The notes beneath the pieces are model-generated. The model searched no databases and had not been told where the DNA came from. It worked only from the letters and a program-made list of their open reading frames with translations. A DNA stretch of 64,000 nt from the NCBI GenBank assembly GCA_024970065.1, contig CP103908.1:62001-126000 (forward strand), written 5' to 3'. Each line of letters opens with the position of its first letter. Positions within the stretch are counted from its first letter, which is position 1. This stretch comes from Pediococcus acidilactici. GTDB lineage: Bacteria; Bacillota; Bacilli; Lactobacillales; Lactobacillaceae. A program made the position numbers and the translations under genes. This document shows, piece after piece, positions 9,133 through 17,540 of the stretch.

Positions 9133-10121
9133 GAAAGCAAACCTTAAAAATCTTTTTAATTTTTATCACAGTGATGGGAATCGCTCCATTATTAAATGGC
9201 TGTCAGAAAACATCGAAAGAAACGTTACGAACAGTAAAAATTGGAGTACTTAACGTCCCTAATGATGTTTTAACCGCAAGGCAAGATCACACTTTAGTTA
9301 GTGCATTGAAAAAGCAGGGGTATAGGCCAGAATTTATTACTTTTGATTCGGGTGTGGATGCTAATAAGGCACTTATGTCAAATGATATCCAGATGGCAAC
9401 GATGGGACACACTAATGCTGTAGTAGCTATGTCGGTGGGGATTCCAGTAAAGTTAATTTGGCTTAATGATGTAATCGGTAGTAATGAACAGTTAATTTTG
9501 CAAAAGGGAATTAAGTTTAGTAATTGGGATGACTTACGAGGCAAAAGTATTGCAACACCTTTTGCATCGACCTCACATTACAGCTTAATGATGTTGCTTA
9601 AAAAACATCATTTAATAGGGAAAGTTAAGCTTTACGATATGCAAACAACGGAAATTGTAGCAGCCTGGAAACAAAAAAATATTGATGCAGCTTATACTTG
9701 GGAGCCAAGCTTATCTAATTTAAATGACGGTTGTAAGGTAGTTGATAGCGGGACTTTGGCTCAAAGTGGAATAATGACTGCTAATGTAACGCTTGCGACT
9801 GACCAATTTATTAAAAAAGAACCTAAAATTCTAGAAACTATTTTAAGGGTTTTAAATAAGGAGCACCAGCAATATCAATCTGATAGTAAGGTAATTTACA
9901 GGCGGACTGCGGAAGGATTAGGAGTTAATACGACAATTACTAGAAAACAGATTGGAACATCGCAATGGCTTTCTAGAGAAGAGCAAACACGTCTTCTGAA
10001 AGGTGAGTTTATTAGGCAATTTTTTAAAACGGCTGACTTTATGTATCAGCAGCAGACGATTAGTAAGCAACCTGATGAGCAAAAATGCCGACAATTTATT
10101 AGTACAAAATATCTGCAGTGA
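9129..10121 (+). CDS. ABC transporter substrate-binding lipoprotein, TauA/SsuA-like
   Basis: 330 residues. The signal peptide ends in a lipobox 'LLNGC' (Cys ~25), so it is lipid-anchored outside the membrane. The binding domain shows family patterns: 'KIGVLNVPNDV', 'MATMGHTNAVVAMSVGIPVK', 'GKSIATPFASTSHYSLMMLLK' and 'AAYTWEPSLSNL', close to the taurine/aliphatic sulfonate group. The exact ligand cannot be read from the sequence. No taurine dioxygenase or FMN sulfonate monooxygenase is present in the window. Confidence 0.85.
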   Translation: MRKQTLKIFLIFITVMGIAPLLNGCQKTSKETLRTVKIGVLNVPNDVLTARQDHTLVSALKKQGYRPEFITFDSGVDANKALMSNDIQMATMGHTNAVVAMSVGIPVKLIWLNDVIGSNEQLILQKGIKFSNWDDLRGKSIATPFASTSHYSLMMLLKKHHLIGKVKLYDMQTTEIVAAWKQKNIDAAYTWEPSLSNLNDGCKVVDSGTLAQSGIMTANVTLATDQFIKKEPKILETILRVLNKEHQQYQSDSKVIYRRTAEGLGVNTTITRKQIGTSQWLSREEQTRLLKGEFIRQFFKTADFMYQQQTISKQPDEQKCRQFISTKYLQ

Positions 10122-10891
10122 AAGTTAGAGAAGAGAAAATGAGCTTGTTCGAAGCAAAAAACGTTGATTTTAGGTATAAAGATGAACCAAAGCTAGTATT
10201 AGAAAACGTAAATTTGGAGTTATTAGAAAATTCAATAAACGTGTTAGTAGGTCCCTCTGGGATTGGAAAAAGTACGTTATTTAACCTTGCTGCCGGTTAT
10301 TTACAGCCAACAAAGGGTGCTATGTTCATGAAGGGTGAGAAAATTACGGGTCCAAGTTGGCAAAGGGGAGTAGTTTTTCAGGATATGGCATTGTATCCAT
10401 GGTTAAATGTGGCCGAAAATATTTTGTTCGGTCCAAAAGTTAGAAATTTGGATAAGCATGTATTCAAAGCTGAATTTCAGGTTTTATTAGAAGAGACTGG
10501 TCTAGATGAATATGAACGCAAGTATGTTTACGAATTATCAGGGGGGCTAAGGCAAAGAGTTGCTTTAGCACGCAGCTTTATAAATCATCCAGCCATGTTA
10601 ATGCTAGACGAATCCTTTAGTGCGTTAGATAACTTTACAAGGCAAGAAATGCATGCAATCCTGTTTAGGTTATGGGAGAAGATTAAAAATTGCGTGTTCA
10701 TTATTACTCATGATATTGATGAGGCAATATATTTAGGACAAAATGTAATTGTATTAAATAGTTTGGATGCTACATCAGCAACCATTGTACAAAATACGAG
10801 TAATCCCTATTTTAGAAAGGAAATAGGTAAATTAGCACTTGATAATAATTATGTGGTTTTTCGGCAAAGACTCTTGGATATGATTAAGTAA
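10118..10891 (+). CDS. ABC transporter ATPase, TauB/SsuB-like
   Basis: 257 residues from GTG 10118 (four-base overlap with the binding protein), or 250 from ATG 10139. Walker A 'GPSGIGKST', Q-loop 'VVFQDMALYPWLNV', signature 'LSGGLRQRVALARS', Walker B 'LMLDESFSALD' and H-loop 'ITHDIDEA' are all intact. It energises import through the preceding permease and binding protein. Last gene of the AT-rich operon, 24 bp before the right-hand direct repeat. Confidence 0.9.
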   Translation: MKVREEKMSLFEAKNVDFRYKDEPKLVLENVNLELLENSINVLVGPSGIGKSTLFNLAAGYLQPTKGAMFMKGEKITGPSWQRGVVFQDMALYPWLNVAENILFGPKVRNLDKHVFKAEFQVLLEETGLDEYERKYVYELSGGLRQRVALARSFINHPAMLMLDESFSALDNFTRQEMHAILFRLWEKIKNCVFIITHDIDEAIYLGQNVIVLNSLDATSATIVQNTSNPYFRKEIGKLALDNNYVVFRQRLLDMIK

Positions 10892-10915
10892 ATTAGACTA
10901 GCCCACCCGCTAAAT

Positions 10916-10985
10916 ACATAGCGCAAAAAAAGACCCCGACTAGTGGTAGTAGTCGGGGTCTTGGTGATTCTATGCTTGCCACATG
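10916..10985. repeat. Right 70-bp direct repeat of sulfur island
   Basis: Same 70 bp as 4002-4071 with three changes confined to the hairpin loop. It closes the AT-rich block. Its T-tract faces the minus strand, as at the left copy, yet the nearest minus-strand gene (11198-11428) already has its own terminator, so termination alone does not explain the copy. Confidence 0.9.
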
Positions 10986-11075
10986 ATTGCATCTAGAGTA
11001 TAACACAATCATTTGATGACTTGCTACCATTTTAAGTAGGATATTTAATATGTTTTGAAAAAATAATTCCGGCCA

Positions 11076-11104
11076 AAAACGATTCGTATTGAATCGTTTT
11101 TTAA
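11076..11104 (+). terminator. Intrinsic terminator after the sulfur operon
   Basis: AAAACGATTC (11076-11085) pairs with GAATCGTTTT (11091-11100), followed by TT and an AT-rich tail. It is the first good plus-strand terminator after the ABC ATPase gene. Confidence 0.75.
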
Positions 11105-11119
11105 TTTCTAAGGAAGACA

Positions 11120-11155
11120 AAAATCCCCGCTATTATCGCGAATAGCGAAGATTTT
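11120..11155 (-). terminator. Intrinsic terminator of small gene 11198-11428
   Basis: CGCTATT / AATAGCG core with outer AAAATC / GATTTT pairing. On the minus strand it ends in GGGGATTTTTG. Together with the previous terminator it fills the 10892-11197 gap; nothing else was seen there apart from the repeat. Confidence 0.7.
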
Positions 11156-11197
11156 GGAGCCTGTGGTGACTGCACAAGATTTGGACGATTACCCAAA

Positions 11198-11428
11198 TTA
11201 AACAAAGTTAACTTGGAAAGTTTCCCGGCGGGTAACCCCGTCAGTGCGAACTTGTAGGTGATCCTGCTGGGCAGTCCGGGTCACGGCAAAACTTGGATGG
11301 TAGTTACCATAAAAATGAAAATAGAATTTATTTTCTGAATCTGGTTTTGCGGTGACCAAGCAGGCCGAATGATCGGAAGCCCGTACAACTTGGTTAGCAA
11401 CGTTGGTACGACAATTAATTTGAACCAT
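11198..11428 (-). CDS. Small protein of unknown function (76 aa)
   Basis: ATG 11428 has a textbook GGAGG site eight bases upstream, and a terminator follows the stop, so this looks like a real single-gene unit. The product has no signal peptide or membrane helix. It is rich in polar and aromatic residues ('NKFYFHFYGNYHPSFAVTRT') and probably folds as a small beta-rich protein. Base composition is like the core genome, not the neighbouring AT-rich island. No family was recognised. Confidence 0.6.
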   Translation of the reverse strand: MVQINCRTNVANQVVRASDHSACLVTAKPDSENKFYFHFYGNYHPSFAVTRTAQQDHLQVRTDGVTRRETFQVNFV

Positions 11429-11482
11429 AAACCTCGCCTCCGCCTCTAGCTTAACACTATTAAAGGTTAATGGTGCAAGCTG

Positions 11483-12370
11483 CTAATCATTATTAGCAAT
11501 TTCTTTTTGCAAAGTATCTAAGAATAGGCGATTTAAGTTAGGTAACTGGTGATTTTTGCTCCACACCAGGGTGTTAGGTTCCACAACCGCGGGCGCCAAG
11601 GGCCGAAAAACGAGGCCATCCTTGGTAGTGTAATGATCAATTAATTTATCATAGGTCAGCGCCATTACCGCGCCCGTTTGAACTAGCAGACTAGCGTTAA
11701 AGATGAGGTTGTACGTGCCGACAAAGTTGAGCTGGTTAAAAAGTTCCCCGCTCCAGATTTGGAAAGTCCCCCGTTGTGCGGCCTGCCGGGAGGTGATTAG
11801 CGGACGGCCGACCAAGTCGATTGGTTGGATCACGTCCTTTTCAGCAAGCTGGGCCTCCGCCCGCATTAGCACGCCCCACCGATTTTCTTCGGGAAGCTGG
11901 AGGGTGTTGTAATTATTGAGGTTATGGTAGCCCATGAGAACGCCGAATTCCAAAAGCCCGGCATCTAATCCGGCTAAAATGTCCTCATAATCGCCACTCC
12001 GTAAATTCACCCGAACTTCCGGATATTGGCGCATGATCTGGTGGAGAGTTTCCATAAGGGGCGTGATCCCGATGCTTTCTCCGGCGCCGATTTCAATCGT
12101 GCCGCTGATCACGTCTTGTTTTTGGAGGTGATAGGTAGTCTTATTGACTAACCCCACAATCTGTTGGGCACGGCCCAGAAGATAGTGCCCCTCCTGAGTT
12201 AAGGCCAAATGGCGGTGCTCCCGGCGAAAAAGTTTAACCCCGAGTTCGTCTTCCAAGTCAGCAATTTGGCGAGAAAGTGCGGGTTGGGAAACGTTGAGTA
12301 ACTCGGCAGCCCGGGACATGTTTAATTCTTGAGCAATGGTGACGAAGTAGCGTAATACGCGAATATCCAT
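11483..12370 (-). CDS. LysR-type regulator divergent from acetyltransferase/AKR pair
   Basis: 295 residues. The N-terminal HTH starts at residue 1: 'MDIRVLRYFVTIAQELNMSRAAELL' then 'NVSQPALSRQIADLEDELG', an ideal LysR domain, followed by a full-length effector domain. It faces the gene pair 12495-13917, with an ATAAC-N5-GTTAT operator between them. It probably controls those genes. The inducer is unknown. Confidence 0.92.
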   Translation of the reverse strand: MDIRVLRYFVTIAQELNMSRAAELLNVSQPALSRQIADLEDELGVKLFRREHRHLALTQEGHYLLGRAQQIVGLVNKTTYHLQKQDVISGTIEIGAGESIGITPLMETLHQIMRQYPEVRVNLRSGDYEDILAGLDAGLLEFGVLMGYHNLNNYNTLQLPEENRWGVLMRAEAQLAEKDVIQPIDLVGRPLITSRQAAQRGTFQIWSGELFNQLNFVGTYNLIFNASLLVQTGAVMALTYDKLIDHYTTKDGLVFRPLAPAVVEPNTLVWSKNHQLPNLNRLFLDTLQKEIANND

Positions 12371-12388
12371 GGTGGTTAGCTCCTAACT

Positions 12389-12403
12389 ATAACAAAAAGT
12401 TAT
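12389..12403. promoter_or_regulatory. LysR-box dyad
   Basis: ATAAC-AAAAA-GTTAT, a perfect dyad 19 bp before the LysR start in the divergent intergenic region. It fits the T-N11-A rule and suggests autoregulation. Confidence 0.5.
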
Positions 12404-12494
12404 CAAAAATCATGTTTAATAAGTATTTAACATTACTATAGAACCCCGCTAAACTATAGTCAATCAGTTATTTGAGTAGCAAGGGGATGAGCAT

Positions 12495-13031
12495 TTGGAA
12501 TCTAAATTGGATTTAGGCACCGCCGCTTATAGTCAAGTTGACGAAGTGGTAAAAACTAATCAACGGCTTTTACAACAGTTAAATACTCAGGAGCATTCGG
12601 CTGCTGAAGTCCGTCAGCTGGTCAGTCAAATTACTAACGAACGAATTGACGAGAGCACCGAAATTCGGTTGCCGTTCCGCACCGATTTTGGCCGGAACCT
12701 TCACATTGGAAAAGATGTTTTCATTAATAGTGGGGCCATGTTTGTTGACCTAGGCGGAATTTACTTGGGCGACCACGTTTTAATTGGGCCTAACGTAACC
12801 ATCGCTTCGGTCAATCACCGGATGGCACCGCAGGAACGCCGGCATTTGAACCTGAAGTCGGTGTACATTCACCAAAACGCCTGGCTGGGGGCTAACGTGA
12901 CGGTGACCCCCGGAGTAGTAATTGGCGAAAACGCGGTGGTGGCCGCGGGTGCCGTGGTGACCCGAAACGTACCGAAAAACACCGTAGTAGCGGGAGTGCC
13001 TGCCCGCGTAATTAAGAAGATTAAGGATTAG
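12495..13031 (+). CDS. Sugar O-acetyltransferase, left-handed beta-helix (Maa/LacA/NodL type)
   Basis: 178 residues. TTG 12495 is chosen because AAGGGG lies eight bases upstream and the ATG at 12487 meets a stop after nine codons. Hexapeptide repeats form the left-handed beta-helix ('GKDVFINSGAMFVD', 'GDHVLIGPNVTIAS', 'GENAVVAAGAVVTRNVPKN'). The catalytic His is in 'ASVNHRM'. The C-terminus 'VVAGVPARVIKKI' is typical. The family acetylates maltose, galactosides or Nod sugars with acetyl-CoA. It is followed 13 bp later by an aldo/keto reductase. Confidence 0.88.
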   Translation: MESKLDLGTAAYSQVDEVVKTNQRLLQQLNTQEHSAAEVRQLVSQITNERIDESTEIRLPFRTDFGRNLHIGKDVFINSGAMFVDLGGIYLGDHVLIGPNVTIASVNHRMAPQERRHLNLKSVYIHQNAWLGANVTVTPGVVIGENAVVAAGAVVTRNVPKNTVVAGVPARVIKKIKD

Positions 13032-13044
13032 GAGGAATTTGGAG

Positions 13045-13917
13045 ATGAACGTTTTTGAAGAAAGTTTTACGTTAAATAATGGAGTAAAGATTCCTAAGTT
13101 AGCATTAGGAACTTGGGAAATTCCGGATGATCAAGTTGCCGAAGCGGTGCGGCAAGCCGTTAAAATCGGCTACCGGCACATTGATACCGCGCAAGCGTAT
13201 GGTAACGAACGCGGGGTTGGTGAAGGTGTTCGAACCGCTGGCGTAAAACGTGAAGACCTTTTCGTGAACTCAAAAGTAGCTGCTGAAATTAAAGACTACG
13301 AAGGTGCGAAGAAGTCGATTGACGAAACCTTAGCGAAAATGAAGTTAGACTACTTGGACATGATGATTATTCATAATCCGCAACCATGGGTCGAAGTTAA
13401 CCAATCTAACGACCGCCATTTTGCGGGTAACGTGGAAGTTTGGCGTGCTCTAGAGGATGCCATGCGTGCTGGCAAACTACGGGCCATCGGGGTTTCCAGT
13501 TTTGAAAAGGAAGACCTTGATAACCTTACGGCGCACAGTGACACCAAGCCAATGGTCAACCAAATTTTGACTCACATTGGTGCGACGCCAGAAGAGTTGA
13601 TTAATTACTCGCAAGCTAACGACATTGTGGTTGAAGCCTTCTCGCCAATTGCTCATGGTGCCGCAATGCATAACGAAGCCATTAAACAAATGGCCGACAA
13701 GTACAACGTTAGCGTACCGCAATTATCAATTCGCTACGCATGGCAATTAGGATTGGTTGTTTTACCAAAGACCGCTAATCCAGACCACATGCTGGCTAAC
13801 GCAGAGCTAGATTTTGAAATTAGTGCCGCCGACATGGCAGTTTTGAAACAAATGCACGGGATGGATTACGGGGATGCCGATATCTTCCCAGTGTTTGGCG
13901 GTAAGATGAAGGGTTAA
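13045..13917 (+). CDS. Aldo/keto reductase
   Basis: 290 residues from ATG 13045, nine bases after GGAGG. Catalytic tetrad of the AKR family: Asp and Tyr in 'HIDTAQAYGNERGVGEG', Lys in 'FVNSKVAAEI', His in 'DMMIIHNPQPW'. The NADPH site includes 'VVLPKTANPDHMLANAE'. It reduces small aldehydes or ketones. It shares a transcript with the acetyltransferase and ends in a strong terminator. Confidence 0.93.
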   Translation: MNVFEESFTLNNGVKIPKLALGTWEIPDDQVAEAVRQAVKIGYRHIDTAQAYGNERGVGEGVRTAGVKREDLFVNSKVAAEIKDYEGAKKSIDETLAKMKLDYLDMMIIHNPQPWVEVNQSNDRHFAGNVEVWRALEDAMRAGKLRAIGVSSFEKEDLDNLTAHSDTKPMVNQILTHIGATPEELINYSQANDIVVEAFSPIAHGAAMHNEAIKQMADKYNVSVPQLSIRYAWQLGLVVLPKTANPDHMLANAELDFEISAADMAVLKQMHGMDYGDADIFPVFGGKMKG

Positions 13918-13945
13918 AAACTACCATATAATATGATAAAAAATA

Positions 13946-13989
13946 GCGGGAGTCAGAAATTCATTGCGAATTTCTGGCTCCCGCTTTTT
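13946..13989. terminator. Bidirectional terminator between AKR and ABC operon
   Basis: A 17-bp stem (13946-13962 with 13968-13984; one G.T pair) followed by TTTTT, between converging genes. Confidence 0.88.
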
Positions 13990-14013
13990 AGTGAGAAAAT
14001 TTAAATTACCAAA

Positions 14014-14772
14014 CTAGTTAGTTTTCGGTTTAGCTTCAACCCAACTAGATAGCAAGTAGATGTTGATTGCAGAAAAAATCAGCAAAGTTATCAGTACGTA
14101 GATTGGGCTTAAGTAAAATTGAAGGTCGGCATTAGCGTCAAGTAAAGCAGTATGATGCTGAGCAATTAGCATAAATACGTTACTTATTAACTCCATGATG
14201 CGTCCAAAAATATACAAAATAACGACTACCAAGATAATTTTTGAAATCCGTTGGCCAGCCCTTGGCAAGAAATTACTGATCATCTCGGTAAGTAGATGAA
14301 CTAAAGTAATCAGGGCCCAGAAGTTTAGTACCGCGAAGATAAGGGTCAGGATGATTGAAACGGTTAGCATAAAGGTTGAACCTGAAAAACCATCTACAAA
14401 GGTTTTGATCGTCATGTGCCAGTGAAAAATCAACGCAAAGATGACAACGCATAATCCAAAGTAGGCAAAACTGAGGAAAGTGGTGATCAAATTTGCCCAG
14501 TATAATTTTCCATTTGAAACCGGAATTAATCGGTATGTACTAGCGGTGTAGACGCGTTCGTTACGAATGGTTAATAAAATGTAAAGAAGCATACTAGCTA
14601 ATCCCAAAACGGATTCAAAGGTGGCAAAGAGTGCGCCAGGGGTTGCGGATATACGGATCATTTCGTACAGCGTAATGACGACCGCAGCTACCGCGCTGAA
14701 TCCTAGTACTTGGTTAGCAAGGCGGAATTTTTCTTGGAACATTGCCTTGGTTAAATCAAAAAATTTAGTCAT
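14014..14772 (-). CDS. ABC transporter membrane protein (drug/peptide-stress type)
   Basis: 252 residues from ATG 14772, nine bases after GGAGG; the start overlaps the last eight bases of the ATPase gene. About six hydrophobic helices, with no binding-protein motif. It is the permease half of a three-gene GntR-ATPase-permease operon. Such YtrA-type operons respond to cell-wall or membrane stress in Firmicutes, but the substrate here is unknown. Confidence 0.82.
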   Translation of the reverse strand: MTKFFDLTKAMFQEKFRLANQVLGFSAVAAVVITLYEMIRISATPGALFATFESVLGLASMLLYILLTIRNERVYTASTYRLIPVSNGKLYWANLITTFLSFAYFGLCVVIFALIFHWHMTIKTFVDGFSGSTFMLTVSIILTLIFAVLNFWALITLVHLLTEMISNFLPRAGQRISKIILVVVILYIFGRIMELISNVFMLIAQHHTALLDANADLQFYLSPIYVLITLLIFSAINIYLLSSWVEAKPKTN

Positions 14773-15478
14773 ATTCGACATCCTCCTTGTAGAAATCTTC
14801 GTAGTAGGACTCGATATCCTTACCGAGCGTCTCACGAATCGTATCGGCTCGTTCTTGGGCAATCACGCGTTGATTTCGCACGATGACGACTTCGTCAAGT
14901 AGATTGGCGATGTCGGTAACGTGGTGATCACTAATGATTATTGTTGCATTTTCTGGTTTCCAGCCGATGATGCTACTAATAATTTTTTTACGACTCATCC
15001 CATCAATCCCGTCAAACGGCTCGTCCAGCAAATATAGGTCGGTTTGGCGTGCGAGGGTGATGGCAATCACAAATTTACGCTGGTTCCCTTTGGATAGCTG
15101 GTTAAGTCGGGCGTCTAGTTTCAAATTGAGGGTGTCTAACAAATGGTTAAAACGGGATAAATCAAAATCAGGATAGATTTGTTGGTAAAATTCCGCGATT
15201 TTAAATAACCTTTGGTTGTTTGAAAGGTTGCTAACCTGTTCGGTAAAACTGACCGATTTTTTACGAGTTACTACCCGAGCATCACCGTTGATCATGATGG
15301 AACCTTGACGAGGAATGTAACTACCGGCAATTAAGCGCATGAGGGTGGTTTTCCCCGCCCCGTTAGCTCCGAGTAATCCCACGATTTCACCTTGGGGGAG
15401 TTCGAGATTAAGGTCCTTCAAGATTGAATGGAGGTTACGTTGGTAGCTTAATTCTTTAATGTTCAGTAGTTTTTTCAT
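14765..15478 (-). CDS. ABC transporter ATPase
   Basis: 237 residues from ATG 15478 (AAAGG nine bases upstream; two earlier ATGs in the same frame sit inside the ribosome site). Walker A 'GANGAGKTT', degenerate signature 'LSKGNQRKFVIAITLA' and Walker B 'DLYLLDEPFDGID' are present. The H-loop is 'IIISDHHVTDIANL'. It pairs with the following membrane protein and overlaps both neighbours, which indicates translational coupling. Confidence 0.92.
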   Translation of the reverse strand: MKKLLNIKELSYQRNLHSILKDLNLELPQGEIVGLLGANGAGKTTLMRLIAGSYIPRQGSIMINGDARVVTRKKSVSFTEQVSNLSNNQRLFKIAEFYQQIYPDFDLSRFNHLLDTLNLKLDARLNQLSKGNQRKFVIAITLARQTDLYLLDEPFDGIDGMSRKKIISSIIGWKPENATIIISDHHVTDIANLLDEVVIVRNQRVIAQERADTIRETLGKDIESYYEDFYKEDVEYD

Positions 15479-15848
15479 GGTCATCATCCTTTCTCTTGGC
15501 AATGTAGCGGGATAAGTAGGTCAGCATCTCATCTGGCTCAATTTGGAGCTTGAGCAAGTGATCGTACAGTTGGGATAGTTGTTTTTCCACGACGGTTTGA
15601 CGGAGGTTTTGTAAAATAGCTTGGTCTTCCGTGACAAAATTTCCCTTTCCGCGTTGGGAAACTAAAATACCGTCCTGAATGAGTTCGCGCAAGGCCCGTT
15701 GCATGGTGTTAACGTTGACCGTTAAATCAACCGCAAACTGGCGTACTGCGGGAATTTTAGATCCCGGTGGAAAGTGGCCCACAATTATCTCTTGGTAAAT
15801 ATATTGCTTAATTTGGTAGTAAATCGGAATCTTATCATCAAAATCCAT
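15456..15848 (-). CDS. GntR-family regulator, YtrA subfamily
   Basis: 130 residues. The winged helix 'PIYYQIKQYIYQEIIVGHFPPGSKIPAVRQFA' is the GntR start. The short C-terminal tail with two helices, instead of an effector domain, marks the YtrA subfamily. It is the first gene of its ABC operon and probably represses it. It overlaps the ATPase gene by 23 bases. Confidence 0.92.
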   Translation of the reverse strand: MDFDDKIPIYYQIKQYIYQEIIVGHFPPGSKIPAVRQFAVDLTVNVNTMQRALRELIQDGILVSQRGKGNFVTEDQAILQNLRQTVVEKQLSQLYDHLLKLQIEPDEMLTYLSRYIAKRKDDDHEKTTEH

Positions 15849-15980
15849 GGTCGCGCCTCCTTTGTGTATTACTATGCTATTACACAGTAACCTAAATCAA
15901 ATTGTTTTGCAAGAAATTAGTGGGAACGTATGGAAAATTTTTCTGGATTGTTAAATTGGCGGGGCTATTTGGAGGTAATT

Positions 15981-16016
15981 AAAAACTAGCGCAAGTCTAT
16001 ATTTGCGCTAGTTTTT
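15981..16016. terminator. Bidirectional terminator
   Basis: AAAAACTAGCGCAA (15981-15994) pairs perfectly with TTGCGCTAGTTTTT (16003-16016). On the minus strand it ends the secreted-protein gene 16038-17066. Confidence 0.85.
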
Positions 16017-16037
16017 GGTATGAAATTAAGGCGATAT

Positions 16038-17066
16038 TTATTTATGGTAGTCACCGTAAACAGTGCTAGCCAAAGTAAAGGATTGGTGCTGTCCATCATT
16101 GGAGATATAAGTGCTAATCAGCCAAGCATAGTAATCCTGAGGATTTTCAGCCACCATATCCATAGCTTCTTTAGCGAGTGGTGTTTCTGAGAGAGTGCCT
16201 AAAAAGTTACCTTCAGAATCCTTTTCGAACATATAAAAGCTGCCAGGACGGAGAAGGTTAAAGAAATCTTTTTTACGTATTAACGCACTGGCTACTCTAT
16301 GGGACTCGCTAAACTTTGAAGTGTCAACATCTTTCCAAAAATCGACATCAGATACCTTAATGGTTGGGAAGAGAGTCTCGCTTATATCAACGGAGAAAGT
16401 AGACTTAGGAACTAATGTAGACCCGTCATCAGTAAAAGTTCCCCGAATGTAGAAAATTTCAGGGCTTTCAGGCTGTGCAATTTTTTTAGGGAGCTTTGCG
16501 TCAATTACCCTTTGAGCTACCTGAGAATTTCCAATTTTATTAGGGTTAACGATATAAACGTTCCACCGGTCAACATTTTGGTGGAGTTGAGAAAAATCTA
16601 CTTGCATTAATTGCGTGTCGTCCGCGTCAATAAGTTCCATACCTACAGATACTTGTGGGTTAATATATTGCAGCCCTTCAGCTAAATTTGGGGTGATTTG
16701 AGCGCCTGCAAATGTATTGATATTGAAGTTGATCACTTCGCCAGCTTTGATTGAGCCCAGCAAATCTTTGGTGATTTCGTTTACGGTACTACCTTCTTCA
16801 AGGTATCCACGATGTATAAGGAAACTTAAAAGTATTTCACGTACGGTCGGATTTGGCATCCAAGTTTCAATATCGCTATCCTGAATCTTGAGTTGGTTTT
16901 CCGTGAGTTTTGGCAACTTTTGCTGGTGTTGATTTATTTTTTGGATAATTTCAGTATTAGGCGGGGCGTTTTTGCCAAATTCAGCTGCCGAAGCCCCGGT
17001 ATTTGTAATGATGGGAGTAATGAATCCTAAAGCAATTAGGGTGGTTAGCATGGTTTTCTTGCGCAT
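16038..17066 (-). CDS. Secreted protein of unknown function
   Basis: 342 residues with an AAAGGAAG site nine bases before ATG 17066. A clear Sec signal peptide: 'MRKK', a hydrophobic core, and a probable cut after 'GASA' (~28). The mature part has no membrane anchor, LPXTG or repeat. It is acidic and polar with mixed alpha/beta character. No family was recognised. It is a single-gene unit with its own terminator. Confidence 0.75.
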   Translation of the reverse strand: MRKKTMLTTLIALGFITPIITNTGASAAEFGKNAPPNTEIIQKINQHQQKLPKLTENQLKIQDSDIETWMPNPTVREILLSFLIHRGYLEEGSTVNEITKDLLGSIKAGEVINFNINTFAGAQITPNLAEGLQYINPQVSVGMELIDADDTQLMQVDFSQLHQNVDRWNVYIVNPNKIGNSQVAQRVIDAKLPKKIAQPESPEIFYIRGTFTDDGSTLVPKSTFSVDISETLFPTIKVSDVDFWKDVDTSKFSESHRVASALIRKKDFFNLLRPGSFYMFEKDSEGNFLGTLSETPLAKEAMDMVAENPQDYYAWLISTYISNDGQHQSFTLASTVYGDYHK

Positions 17067-17540
17067 TTAAAACACTTCCTTTCATGATAAATAAAATGTA
17101 AACGGTTGCATAAAGTTGAGTAATAAACAAGATTTACACCGAAATGAATAGATAATTTAAATCGCTGGATAGTCTGGTAAGAAAGGCATTTAGCACATTG
17201 GGGACACCCTCTTTCGTAATTATTGTTCATCCTTTGTGAATACCTTAATAATTTCATGAGGTATAGCCATGCGCTAATATAATGTCTCGATAAAGTTTAT
17301 TTTAAGCATGCTTGTAATTGTTTAAGGAGGGCAAATATTTGTATTAAAAAGGACTATTAATGAACAGATTTAACGAAATTAAAGAGAGGAAAACTAAAAA
17401 TGAAGTTTCCCCTCACTTTTTGAGCCGTACCGATAATTAACAAAAGCCCAAATAATTTAAAAGGAGAGCTTTTAGTGGCTTCTTTACTATGATAATATTT
17501 ATTGAAGATATGTGTATTTAATAACACTAGGAGGGTAGCA
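17067..17540. other. 474-bp gap without a convincing gene
   Basis: AT-rich. It holds an orphan AAGGAGGG site near 17323 followed by TTG TAT TAA, and a 26-codon frame from ATG 17360, both probably remnants or chance. The promoter of 17541 presumably lies near 17485-17500 (TATGATAAT). Nothing else was seen. Confidence 0.5.

Noticed and set aside
4002..10985. Composite transposon
   Set aside because: The flanking repeats are 70 bp, same orientation, with no transposase and no terminal inverted repeats of their own.
17045..17257. 70-codon Cys-rich minus-strand frame upstream of the secreted protein
   Set aside because: Overlaps the ribosome site and start of the 16038-17066 gene and lacks its own initiation signals.
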